From: JBCCSZ01 sp039199225
GTDB lineage: Bacteria > Bacteroidota > Bacteroidia > Chitinophagales > Saprospiraceae
DNA: 9,546 nt
Assembly (NCBI GenBank): GCA_039199225.1
Contig: JBCCSZ010000302.1
Location: 1-9,546, forward strand
Direction: 5' to 3'
Of this stretch, positions 1 through 6,798 are shown piece after piece (the stretch's first letter is position 1; every line of letters starts with the position of its first letter). The notes beneath the pieces were generated by a model. That model worked only from the letters and a program-made list of their open reading frames with translations. It did no database searches and had not been told where the DNA came from. The translations under genes and the position numbers were made by a program.

Positions 1-2
1 TG

Positions 3-584
3 TTGATGCTCCTCAGCTTTGTCGGCCAGACACAGTCGGTCAAAGTCGGAGGATATTACATAGATAAATCGAATGAAAGGGTTGATACCCAATTTGTTAT
101 CCCTATTGCATACTTTTCCAGCGAACCAAAAGTTTTACAACTCCAAGAGGCCATCACCCTATTTAAAACAGACGATCAGGCGGGAGATTATTTCGAACCT
201 AAAGATATTACAGCCTATTTTTTTAGATACGATAATACAGACTATTTTTTCCAGTCGATGCCCAATAAATTCTCACAAAAAAACAGGGCTAAGCGGCTTT
301 TCATTCGAGTGGCTGTAGACGGGAAAGTCAGATTATTAAAATACTACTACCACGGTCGAAAAGACGGCGGGTTGCGGGTAACCAATCGCTACCCTTTTTT
401 GACAGATGACTACCTGGAAAAAGAGGGACAGTTGACCAAAGTTCGCCAACTCGGCTTCCGCAAAAAAATGAGCCAATATTTCAGCGATTTCATCGACCTA
501 TCAGAAGTCATCGCCTCCGGCGGTTTAAAAATCAATGACCTTTCTGAAATCGTCAAGATATACAATCGCCACAACAGCAAATAA
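3..584 (+). CDS. Uncharacterised, probably exported protein (5'-partial)
   Basis: The frame is open to the left edge and ends at TAA, giving about 193 residues. The first visible residues (LLSFVGQTQS) look like the end of a signal peptide, with a hydrophobic run, then Gly-Gln-Thr-Gln, then polar sequence. The true start is therefore probably upstream of the window, and the TTG at 3 or ATG at 6 is unlikely to be the initiator. The mature part begins VKVGGYYID, is rich in Tyr, Phe and Lys, and ends with a helical stretch (FRKKMSQYFSDFIDL, then a late EIVKIYNRH). This resembles secreted hypothetical proteins common in Bacteroidota that combine a beta-rich N-terminal part with a short helical tail. 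I see no catalytic motif and cannot assign a function. The next gene is convergent. I am fairly sure it is a real gene because of its length, composition and secretion-like N-terminus, but not of its role. Confidence 0.72.
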   Translation: MMLLSFVGQTQSVKVGGYYIDKSNERVDTQFVIPIAYFSSEPKVLQLQEAITLFKTDDQAGDYFEPKDITAYFFRYDNTDYFFQSMPNKFSQKNRAKRLFIRVAVDGKVRLLKYYYHGRKDGGLRVTNRYPFLTDDYLEKEGQLTKVRQLGFRKKMSQYFSDFIDLSEVIASGGLKINDLSEIVKIYNRHNSK

Positions 585-985
585 GCCATTTAGAGGAAAT
601 AAAAAACCATCTGCCCATTCACAACAACTTGCAAAAATGTTTTCGGTAACGTGCTGGTGTTTTATTTTACGGAGTTTAAGGAATGCTGATAAACCATATC
701 GAATAAGCTGTAGTTTTTGGGCGATCAGCCATCGGAGGAAATATACCAGCTGTGCCTTTGCTCCCTTTTACAGCAAATCCTGAAAATAAGCTTGCAGGGC
801 CTGTCAACGAGCAGACAGTCGTCATTTTGTGATGTCATCCAATGCCATTTAGCATGGGACAACTCCCCAAAATAGTTGATAAACAATTCTAAATACAGAA
901 TAAATGTAATTATTAAATTTTAAAAATTAAAAAATAATTACAATAAAATTTTATTATCTTTTTTCTATTCAAAATAAAAGTAAAA
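585..985. other. Convergent intergenic region without a supported gene
   Basis: Four hundred bases separate the ends of two convergent genes. The left part (about 585-870) has ordinary composition. It contains short open frames but none with a credible start and protein. A weak 5-bp hairpin lies at 801-818 (CTGTC/GACAG) with TTTT shortly after, too far from the upstream stop to call confidently as a terminator. The right part (about 880-985) is almost pure A+T and holds the inverted repeats listed separately. Confidence 0.6.
905..955. repeat. Nested AT-rich inverted repeats, possible bidirectional terminator
   Basis: TGTAATTATT at 905-914 is perfectly complementary to AATAATTACA at 933-942, with 18 bases between. 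Inside that loop AATTTT (916-921) pairs with AAAATT (923-928) around one base. A 14-bp perfect palindrome, AATAAAATTTTATT, follows at 942-955 and shares one base with the outer arm. The block lies 31 bases beyond the stop of the minus-strand acetyltransferase gene and between convergent genes, so transcription termination in either direction is the simplest reading. There is no GC-rich stem, so it is not a classical intrinsic terminator, and low-complexity A+T sequence makes chance pairing easier. Confidence 0.45.
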
Positions 986-1492
986 TTAGCTTTTACGCTT
1001 ATAGGTATTGGTTTTTACCCTGCCAGCCATCTCCCATTCTTTAGACAAAACGGGCAACCGACGCCCTTCGGGCTTACTGCTTATGTAATCGATTGGTATA
1101 AATCCTTCCTTCTGATAAAAGCCGCTTGCATACGGATCAGATATCACCTTGGCCTGCCGATGATGTGGCTTTCGAACGCGCGCAAATGCTTCCCGAAACA
1201 GCTTTCGTCCATACCCCTTGCCGATGTACTCCGGGGCAATCCACAGATGATCAACCCACAAAATGTGCTCCTCTTCTACGAAGGCACAAAAGCCTATAAT
1301 CTCCCCCAACTCCCCAACCAATTTAAAGACGGGCTTGCTTGCTATAAATGAGGCCGTTATGGTCAAATCATCGCGCCAAAGTTCCAGCCATGCTGCCGGA
1401 TACCCCCAATGGGCCTTGGCAGCATACGCAATGTCGCTCAGTCGTGGCGCATCTTCCACCACAGCATTCCGTACAGTCATACTTTTACACAT
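986..1492 (-). CDS. GNAT-family N-acetyltransferase
   Basis: A 168-residue protein with the single-domain GNAT fold, which transfers acetyl from acetyl-CoA to an amine. The acetyl-CoA-binding motif A lies at about residues 80-98 (VDHLWIAPEYIGKGYGRKL), with the pyrophosphate-binding loop IGKGYG at 90-95. Motif B follows at 118-131 (SDPYASGFYQKEGF). The N-terminal AAKAHWGYP (24-32) and C-terminal RRLPVL (144-149) match a widespread cytosolic GNAT subgroup with no assigned substrate. The ATG at 1492 overlaps the stop of the upstream DinB gene by one base (TAATG), which favours this start. A second ATG at 1480 would shorten the protein by four residues. The two genes are probably translationally coupled. 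The fold is certain; the substrate cannot be read from the sequence. Confidence 0.93.
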   Translation of the reverse strand: MCKSMTVRNAVVEDAPRLSDIAYAAKAHWGYPAAWLELWRDDLTITASFIASKPVFKLVGELGEIIGFCAFVEEEHILWVDHLWIAPEYIGKGYGRKLFREAFARVRKPHHRQAKVISDPYASGFYQKEGFIPIDYISSKPEGRRLPVLSKEWEMAGRVKTNTYKRKS

Positions 1493-1944
1493 TAAACAAG
1501 TTTTCGCAATGCCAACATGGTTCCCAGATGCATCGCCTCGTGAATACCATTAAATGCGATGGCGTCCTCGATGGAAGCCAACTCGATGCCGTAGCTGGTT
1601 GCATACGGCTTGTAATGCCCAAACCGTTGCGCCGCCAAGTCGGCCTTCATTTGATCGATGGAAGACAACAGCATTTCTTCAATGTAATCGATTTCATCTC
1701 GCCCAATCACTCCCTCCGGCTTGCTCCCCTTGCGATAGCGTCCAATCAACTCATCCGACACTAGGCAGGGCGTTCCCGAAAGTCGGTAGCAAAGCAGCTG
1801 CTGCGTTACCAGTATGTGACCGAGGTTCCAGACAAGATTGTTGTTAAAACTCTCAGGGATTAGGTTCAATTGATCCAAGTCGAGCTTCTTGCATATTTTT
1901 AAGGCGTTGTTCCGAGTGGCTCTAAGGTGTATCAAGGCGTTCAT
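1492..1944 (-). CDS. DinB-family putative metal-dependent protein
   Basis: A 150-residue protein, the usual length for the DinB/YfiT-like four-helix-bundle superfamily. Three histidines sit where the family binds a divalent metal: H43 in WNLGHILVTQQ, and H135 and H139 in HEAMHLGTML. The surrounding pattern (NNNLVWNLGH near residue 35, a PYATSYG stretch near 113, a terminal LALRKL) is characteristic. Members include thiol transferases acting with bacillithiol or mycothiol, but most are uncharacterised, so an enzymatic role in detoxification or thiol chemistry is only an inference. The protein should be cytosolic, with no signal peptide or membrane segment. It is first in a two-gene operon with the GNAT gene, which it overlaps by one base. 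An 8-bp direct repeat (CTTAAGTT) lies just upstream of its ATG. It is divergent from dnaE. Confidence 0.93.
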   Translation of the reverse strand: MNALIHLRATRNNALKICKKLDLDQLNLIPESFNNNLVWNLGHILVTQQLLCYRLSGTPCLVSDELIGRYRKGSKPEGVIGRDEIDYIEEMLLSSIDQMKADLAAQRFGHYKPYATSYGIELASIEDAIAFNGIHEAMHLGTMLALRKLV

Positions 1945-1947
1945 AAT

Positions 1948-1970
1948 CTTAAGTTTTAGAGGCTTAAGTT
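1948..1970. promoter_or_regulatory. CTTAAGTT direct repeat upstream of the DinB gene
   Basis: CTTAAGTT occurs at 1948-1955 and 1963-1970, a 15-base period, starting 4 bases upstream of the DinB start codon. The CTTAAG core is itself a palindrome. A paired site so close to the start codon could be an operator or part of the transcript leader. The evidence is only the repeat and its location. Confidence 0.3.
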
Positions 1971-2068
1971 AGAAAAATTCCCCATGAAAACCACTGGCAA
2001 ATGGACATCGGCCTGCCCACTGTGGAAAACTTCTTATGCTAAAAAATGAGCCTCTGCCATCTTTTCCC

Positions 2069-2076
2069 TATTTTTG
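2069..2076 (+). promoter_or_regulatory. Possible -7 box of a Bacteroidota-type promoter for dnaE
   Basis: TATTTTTG fits the Bacteroidota -7 consensus TAnnTTTG exactly and points toward dnaE. No TTG or TTTG lies 17-23 bases upstream. Initiation here would give a leader of nearly 190 bases. With only half of the promoter present this is a weak call. Confidence 0.3.
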
Positions 2077-2264
2077 TTAAGATGGATTTCAGAAGGGAGA
2101 TACCGCCTCAAACGCCCACCTCTCCTGCACATTCCAGAGAAAACGAACAACCAATACTGTAAACGATAGCTTAGCAGGTCTCTGCGAACCACTGATCGCA
2201 ACCCCAAGCGAACCAACAGGCTCCCAAAGGCATTCTTCTATATACCCAAACCAACAATTTACCC

Positions 2265-5200
2265 ATGCCCGAATACGTACACCTCCACTGCCATACCCAA
2301 TATTCCCTGCTGGACGGAGCTTCCGACATCGCAGCCATGATGGACAAGGCAAAGGCTGATGGCCAAAAAGGGGTTGCGTTGACCGACCACGGCAACATGT
2401 TTGGTGCCTTCAAATTTGTAGCAGAAGCCCAGAAACGAGACCTCAAACCCATCGTTGGTTGTGAATTCTACCTCGTAAAAGATCGCCACATCAAATCTTT
2501 CTCCCGCGCCAGAGGAGAACAAGACAAGCGATTCCACCAGCTCTTACTGGCCAAAAACCAAGAGGGATACGTCAACCTGTCAAAGCTTTGCTCGCTGGGA
2601 TTTATCGAAGGCTTGTACAGCAAATTCCCCAGAATCGACAAGGAGCTGATCGAAAAATACCACGAAGGAATCATTGCTACTTCTTGCTGCATCGGAGCAG
2701 AAATCCCGCAGGCCATCCTGCATGGCAAGCTGGAAGAGGCCGAAGAAAAGCTCAAATGGTGGCTCAACATCTTTGGAGATGATTTTTACATCGAATTGCA
2801 ACGCCATCGGGGGCTGGAAAACATCGACAACCTGGGTGTTTCTCAGGAAGATGTCAACCAGGAACTCATCAAGCTGGCCCGCAAGCACAATGTAAAGATG
2901 ATTGCAACCAATGATTCTCATTACATCGATGAGCAAGATTGGGCGCCACACGATATACTGCTCTGCATCAATACCAACAGCCTGCTCGAAGAAAGCAGCC
3001 GCTTCAAGTTTCCAAGTCCTGATTTTTACTTCAAGACGCAAAATCAGATGAACGAATTGTTCAAGGATGTTCCCGAGTCGATCGACACGACCATGGAGGT
3101 TCTTGACAAGATCGACCAGCTGACCCTTGCTAGGGATGTTTTATTGCCTGCCTTTCCACTACCGGCCGGCTTCAATACCCAAGATGAATTCCTGCGGCAC
3201 CTCACCTTTGAGGGTGCAAAAAGACGCTACGGTACCATTACGCCCGAGATTGAGGAACGCCTCAACTTCGAACTGGGCGTCATCAAACAGTCTGGCTATC
3301 CAGGCTACTTCCTCATCGTTCAGGATTTTACAACCACCGCCCGCCAGATGGGTGTCTCCGTCGGGCCGGGCCGGGGATCAGCAGCCGGATCGGCGGTCGC
3401 TTATTGCATTGGCATCACGAATGTCGATCCCATCAAGTACGATTTGCTGTTTGAGCGATTCCTGAACCCGGAACGGGTATCCATGCCCGATATTGACATC
3501 GACTTCGACGACGTTGGGCGACAAAAGGTCATCGATTATGTGATTGATAAATACGGCCGAAACCAGGTGGCACAGATCATCACCTATGGTACAATGGCCG
3601 CAAAGTCTTCCCTGCGCGATGTCGGACGGGTAATGAATGTCCCCTTGCAGGAGGTTGACAAGGTAGCCAAAACCTTTCCCCTGAACCTAAAGGCCAGCCT
3701 CAAAAAGGTGTTGGCCAGTGGCGACATCGACCCCAAGCTGAAGGGGGCTATGAACTCGGAAGATATTGAAAAGGCTTACCAGTTTAGGGATATGGCCAAT
3801 GCCAACGACGATATTGGCAAGATGATCCAAACGGCCCGAAAGCTCGAAGGCTCGGTGCGAAATACAGGTATTCATGCCTGTGGGGTGGTGATTACGCCGG
3901 ATGAAATCACCAAATATGTCCCGGTAAAAGTGGACAAGGCGTCGGAAATGTTGGTCAGCCAGTTCGACAACAGCGTGGCAGAGACGGCCGGACTGCTGAA
4001 GATGGACTTTCTGGGTCTCAAAACCCTGACCATTATCAAGGATGCCATCTCGATGATCAAAGAAACCCGCGACATCGACATCGATCCAGACGCCATTCCG
4101 CTGGAAGATGAAATGACCTACAAGCTGTTCCAAAGAGGCGAAACCGTCGGCATTTTCCAATATGAATCCGCCGGTATGCAGAAATACATGAAGGAACTCT
4201 TACCGACGACCTTCGAGGACCTCATCGCGATGAATGCCCTGTACCGCCCCGGCCCACTGGAATACATACCAGAGTTTGTCGAACGGCGGCACGGACGCAG
4301 CCCCATCATTTACGACCTGCCGGCCATGGAGGAGTACCTCAAGGAAACCTATGGGATTACCGTCTACCAGGAGCAGGTCATGTTGCTGTCGCAGAAATTG
4401 GCCAGCTTTTCCAAGGGGCAAGCCGATATGTTGCGTAAGGGAATGGGTAAGAAAAAGAAGGCCATCATTGACGCACTTTATCCAAAGTTCATCGAAGGAG
4501 GCAAGGCCAACGGCCACCCCAAGGATGTGTTGGATAAGGTATGGAAAGACTGGGAAGCCTTCGCTTCTTATGCCTTCAACAAATCGCACTCCACCTGCTA
4601 TGCCTTTGTGGCCTTTCAGACGGCCTACCTCAAGGCGCATTACCCTGCCGAATTTATGGCTTCGGTATTGACACACAACAAAAATGACATCACCAAGCTG
4701 ACTTTCTTTTTGCGCGAATGCAAACGCATGAACCTAGAAGTACTGGGGCCGGATGTCAACGAAAGTCAATCGGATTTTACAGTGAACCGAAAAGGGCAGA
4801 TTCGCTTTGGCTTGTCGGCCTTGAAGGGAGTGGGTGAAGGTCCGGTCGAAGAATTGTTGGCAGGCCGCCAAAAAGGTACCTTCAAGAATGTATTCGACAT
4901 GATGAAGCGCCTCAACCTGCGAACGGTCAATAAAAAGTGCATGGAAAGCCTTGTTCTGGGTGGTGCCTTGGATTGTTTTGACAACATCCATCGGGCGCAG
5001 TATTTTGCTCCTTCCGACAAGTTTGACACCTTCTTGGCGCACTTGCTCCGCTATGGCAACGCCTACCAAGCCCAGAAAGCCCAAAGTATCAATTCCCTGT
5101 TCGGAGATTCGGAAGATATTATGATTCCAGAGCCTACACCACCTGAACGGCAGCCCTGGAATTTGATCGAAAAACTCACCAACGAAAAGGAAGTGACAGG

Positions 5201-5795
5201 TATCTTCATCAGTGGCCATCCGCTGGACAATTACAAGATGGAATACCAAAATTTCACCAATTCTACCCTCGACGACATCGACCGCCTCAAGGGACAATCC
5301 GTTGCCATTGCGGGCTTTGTTTCTACCGCCAACCACCGAATCAGTAAAAAAGGAACTGGCTGGGGTCTTTTCACCGTACAAGATTACACGGGCAACTTAG
5401 AATTTCCACTGTTCAGCGAAGACTATAATAAATACAAGGATCAACTGCGCGAAGGTCAGGTCGTCTTCATCAAAGGGACCTACCAAAAGCAGTGGAACCG
5501 CGACGAATACCAACTCAAAATCAAGGAAGTCCGACTGCTGGAAACCATCGGCGCCGAGCTGACCAAGTCGATCACCTTAAAAATTCCACTGGACCTGATT
5601 ACCGAAGATTTTATTCGTCACTTCGACAAACTTTGCAAGGCGCACAAAGGCAAGCACCAGCTCAAGATCGTCTTGCTGGACCGCTCTGAAAAAAGCAGCA
5701 TCAACCTGATGTCCGCCTCCCGAAAAGTGAATGCCGATAATGATTTTACGATGGCCTTGGAAAAGATTGGTGTGGGCTATAAACTAAACACCTAG
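2265..5795 (+). CDS. dnaE: DNA polymerase III subunit alpha
   Basis: This is the replicative DNA polymerase, 1176 residues and complete; E. coli DnaE is 1160. The order is: PHP domain (1-285), palm, thumb and fingers (about 290-830), helix-hairpin-helix (SALKGVGEGPVEELL, 851-865), a clamp-binding motif in the usual place (NSLFG, 943-947), an OB fold (about 1010-1090, with GWGLFTVQD at 1032-1040) and a C-terminal domain for holoenzyme contacts. The polymerase catalytic aspartates are D411 and D413 in PDIDID and D581 in MDFLG, matching E. coli D401, D403 and D555. The nucleotide-binding GPGRGSAAGS lies at 368-377. The PHP metal ligands H8, H10, D17, H42, E67, H91, C142, D217 and H219 are all present, so the domain may provide its own 3'-5' proofreading, as in actinobacterial DnaE1. 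The ATG at 2265 puts the first PHP motif at residue 6, as expected. The gene appears monocistronic, with a convergent neighbour 54 bases downstream. There is no intein or frameshift. Confidence 0.99.
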   Translation: MPEYVHLHCHTQYSLLDGASDIAAMMDKAKADGQKGVALTDHGNMFGAFKFVAEAQKRDLKPIVGCEFYLVKDRHIKSFSRARGEQDKRFHQLLLAKNQEGYVNLSKLCSLGFIEGLYSKFPRIDKELIEKYHEGIIATSCCIGAEIPQAILHGKLEEAEEKLKWWLNIFGDDFYIELQRHRGLENIDNLGVSQEDVNQELIKLARKHNVKMIATNDSHYIDEQDWAPHDILLCINTNSLLEESSRFKFPSPDFYFKTQNQMNELFKDVPESIDTTMEVLDKIDQLTLARDVLLPAFPLPAGFNTQDEFLRHLTFEGAKRRYGTITPEIEERLNFELGVIKQSGYPGYFLIVQDFTTTARQMGVSVGPGRGSAAGSAVAYCIGITNVDPIKYDLLFERFLNPERVSMPDIDIDFDDVGRQKVIDYVIDKYGRNQVAQIITYGTMAAKSSLRDVGRVMNVPLQEVDKVAKTFPLNLKASLKKVLASGDIDPKLKGAMNSEDIEKAYQFRDMANANDDIGKMIQTARKLEGSVRNTGIHACGVVITPDEITKYVPVKVDKASEMLVSQFDNSVAETAGLLKMDFLGLKTLTIIKDAISMIKETRDIDIDPDAIPLEDEMTYKLFQRGETVGIFQYESAGMQKYMKELLPTTFEDLIAMNALYRPGPLEYIPEFVERRHGRSPIIYDLPAMEEYLKETYGITVYQEQVMLLSQKLASFSKGQADMLRKGMGKKKKAIIDALYPKFIEGGKANGHPKDVLDKVWKDWEAFASYAFNKSHSTCYAFVAFQTAYLKAHYPAEFMASVLTHNKNDITKLTFFLRECKRMNLEVLGPDVNESQSDFTVNRKGQIRFGLSALKGVGEGPVEELLAGRQKGTFKNVFDMMKRLNLRTVNKKCMESLVLGGALDCFDNIHRAQYFAPSDKFDTFLAHLLRYGNAYQAQKAQSINSLFGDSEDIMIPEPTPPERQPWNLIEKLTNEKEVTGIFISGHPLDNYKMEYQNFTNSTLDDIDRLKGQSVAIAGFVSTANHRISKKGTGWGLFTVQDYTGNLEFPLFSEDYNKYKDQLREGQVVFIKGTYQKQWNRDEYQLKIKEVRLLETIGAELTKSITLKIPLDLITEDFIRHFDKLCKAHKGKHQLKIVLLDRSEKSSINLMSASRKVNADNDFTMALEKIGVGYKLNT

Positions 5796-5821
5796 GGCTA
5801 TTGGCTCCTAAGCTTCCTACT

Positions 5822-5856
5822 GAAAAAATGCCAACTGAAACTATGTGCCTCAGTTG
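5822..5856 (-). terminator. Intrinsic terminator of the 89-residue gene
   Basis: Read on the minus strand, CAACTGA (5856-5850) pairs perfectly with TCAGTTG (5838-5832) across an 11-base loop. GCA and then six T residues (5828-5823) follow. The TGA stop of the 89-residue gene is part of the left arm. A 7-bp stem plus a T tract fits a rho-independent terminator, though the stem is short and only moderately GC-rich. The T tract is on the wrong side to serve dnaE. Confidence 0.5.
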
Positions 5857-6119
5857 TCCTTAGCCGTCGGTATAGTGGAAAAGATCGAAGGGATTGGTGG
5901 CGGAGCGGAGCGATCATAAGGCCGAAAGGCATAATCCAGCCGCCTACCGCCCAGCAAGACAGTTAATTCCTGATACAGATGGATCAAATGTTCCAGAAGG
6001 CGCTCTCTTTCTATTTGGAGCTGGTGTCTCGAAATGTCATCCTCTGCCATAAAATGCTCCAAATGCGCATATTTTTTCTCAAACAGGGCTATTTCTTCCT
6101 GCAAAATATCCTTACTCAT
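5850..6119 (-). CDS. Small helical protein of unknown function (89 aa)
   Basis: I do not recognise this protein. Residues 1-57 look like one or two long amphipathic helices with charged heptad-like repeats (LQIERERLLEHLIHLYQEL at 34-52), suggesting a coiled coil or small helical bundle. The tail (60-89) is basic, then proline-rich (SAPPPIPS), and probably disordered. There is no signal peptide or membrane segment, so it is likely cytosolic. ATG at 6119 is the first start in the frame and no Shine-Dalgarno is visible. A probable terminator begins inside the stop codon, which supports the gene being real. It is convergent with dnaE and is the last of three same-strand genes, 215 bases after the previous one, so it may have its own promoter. 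Because it is short and unmatched to any family I know, moderate confidence is appropriate. Confidence 0.62.
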   Translation of the reverse strand: MSKDILQEEIALFEKKYAHLEHFMAEDDISRHQLQIERERLLEHLIHLYQELTVLLGGRRLDYAFRPYDRSAPPPIPSIFSTIPTAKDN

Positions 6120-6230
6120 AGTAGTTCGAAGTAGAATTTAGGTAAAGAAATTCAATATCCTTGCCAAACAGCCCTCGCGCGGATGTTGCAAATGAGCTGT
6201 GGGCAGGGGTCTTGAATGTTCTCGGTCAAA

Positions 6231-6306
6231 CCAGCTTGAAGGCCCCCTATGGTTTTCCAGCCATCGCAAGAGCAATTGGCTTGCTCGGAGGTGATCCACA
6301 AGCTGG
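6231..6306. other. Foldable non-coding element between two minus-strand genes
   Basis: CCAGCTTG (6231-6238) pairs with CAAGCTGG (6299-6306), enclosing 60 bases. Inside these, ATGG/CCAT (6250-6253 and 6262-6265) and GAGCAA/TTGCTC (6270-6275 and 6281-6286) can form two further hairpins, giving a three-way-junction shape. The element lies between the stop of the 115-residue gene and the start of the 89-residue gene. It has no T tract, so it is not a standard terminator. It could be a 3'-UTR or leader structure, or chance. Confidence 0.3.
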
Positions 6307-6334
6307 CTTGAGTAAGGTGTGTGTGTAGTGTGCT

Positions 6335-6682
6335 TCAGTTGAAAAATCTGAAGAAAGGTAAAAACTTATTGATGCCATTGGTGAAATAACTTCTTGAGAG
6401 GCGCCCCAAGGAAGCCTTCTCCAATGGTGAATTCGTAAATTTTGAAATGTAATCTTTTGGCCGCTCACCAGGAGTTGCCACTGCAGAAAAATAGAAAACA
6501 TATAAAGCAGCCAGGCAAACAACAATGATTGCTAAAAGAAGACCAGTAATGCCATAAGCAATGACCAATTGCGTGGTGCTGATTTCGGGAATAAAGAGAA
6601 CTTCTGCTACTGCCACGACAAGCAACGACCAAGCGATTAAGTGTATTCTGGTTATGTCGTGATGCTTTTTTTCGTGTTTCAT
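6335..6682 (-). CDS. Small two-helix membrane protein of unknown function (115 aa)
   Basis: I cannot assign this protein to a family. It starts with a charged, His-rich cytoplasmic-looking segment (MKHEKKHHD). Two strongly hydrophobic stretches follow, at about 13-32 (HLIAWSLLVVAVAEVLFIPE) and 39-68 (including GITGLLLAIIVVCLAAL), separated by a short turn. A 47-residue tail rich in Lys, Arg, Ser and Phe completes it. By the positive-inside tendency both termini would face the cytoplasm, with the protein in the inner membrane. The ATG at 6682 is used; an 11-base palindrome (TGATT T AATCA, 6691-6701) lies just upstream of it. It follows the 185-residue membrane gene after 116 bases and may share its transcript. 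The coding call rests on the clean double-membrane pattern. No catalytic residue is visible. Confidence 0.6.
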   Translation of the reverse strand: MKHEKKHHDITRIHLIAWSLLVVAVAEVLFIPEISTTQLVIAYGITGLLLAIIVVCLAALYVFYFSAVATPGERPKDYISKFTNSPLEKASLGRLSRSYFTNGINKFLPFFRFFN

Positions 6683-6690
6683 ATTTAAGG

Positions 6691-6701
6691 TGATTTAATC
6701 A
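6691..6701. promoter_or_regulatory. Short palindrome upstream of the 115-residue gene
   Basis: TGATT at 6691-6695 and AATCA at 6697-6701 form a perfect inverted repeat around one base, 8 bases upstream of the ATG. Its position would suit a regulator-binding site or a small leader hairpin. The sequence is short and AT-rich, so chance occurrence is likely. Confidence 0.22.
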
Positions 6702-6759
6702 AATAAGCAATGGAACAAATTACTCAGCAACCCCAGAGTAGATGGCTTTTGGCATCCGC

Positions 6760-6794
6760 CGCTGGGCAGGGAGCCAAGGACCGAGCTACCAGCG
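6760..6794 (-). other. GC-rich stem just downstream of the 185-residue gene
   Basis: CGCTGG at 6760-6765 and CCAGCG at 6789-6794 are perfectly complementary over a 23-base loop. On the minus strand the stem begins 4 bases after the TAA of the 185-residue gene. No T tract follows, so it is at most a partial or factor-assisted terminator, or a processing or stability element between that gene and the 115-residue gene. Confidence 0.25.
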
Positions 6795-6798
6795 CAGC

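Larger units (their letters stand above)
1945..2264. other. Divergent intergenic region between the DinB operon and dnaE
   Basis: The 320 bases hold no supported gene and must contain the promoters of both flanking transcripts. The dinB side has the CTTAAGTT repeat. The dnaE side has a consensus -7 box (TATTTTTG, 2069-2076) without a clear -33 partner. An 8-bp direct repeat, GCGAACCA, occurs at 2184-2191 and 2208-2215, 24 bases apart. A 5-bp stem (GGAGA 2096-2100 with TCTCC 2121-2125) could form in the dnaE leader but is weak. There is no Shine-Dalgarno sequence before the dnaE ATG, as usual in Bacteroidota. Confidence 0.6.

Noticed and set aside
527..778. An open minus-strand frame of about 80 codons antisense to the end of the first gene
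   Set aside because: It has no ATG, GTG or TTG start, overlaps the end of a better gene and matches no family I recognise.
535..783. An 82-codon plus-strand frame after the first gene
   Set aside because: It overlaps the end of the first gene in another frame, and its composition (many Cys, Ser, Arg; no motif) looks like a chance frame.
4734..5381. A 215-codon frame antisense to dnaE
   Set aside because: Long antisense frames are common opposite biased coding sequence. The dnaE reading is unambiguous here and the antisense product has no recognisable domain.
6317..6326. A GT dinucleotide run as a phase-variable repeat
   Set aside because: It has only five units and lies just downstream of a stop codon, so slippage would not alter a protein.
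6333..6353. A 6-bp stem (CTTCAG/CTGAAG) over the stop codon of the 115-residue gene as a terminator
   Set aside because: No T tract follows on the minus strand, and the sequence continues with CACACTAC.
6247..6525. A 92-codon minus-strand frame overlapping the 115-residue gene
   Set aside because: It overlaps the 115-residue frame, which has a cleaner double-membrane pattern. Its C-terminal part is unlike a conserved protein.
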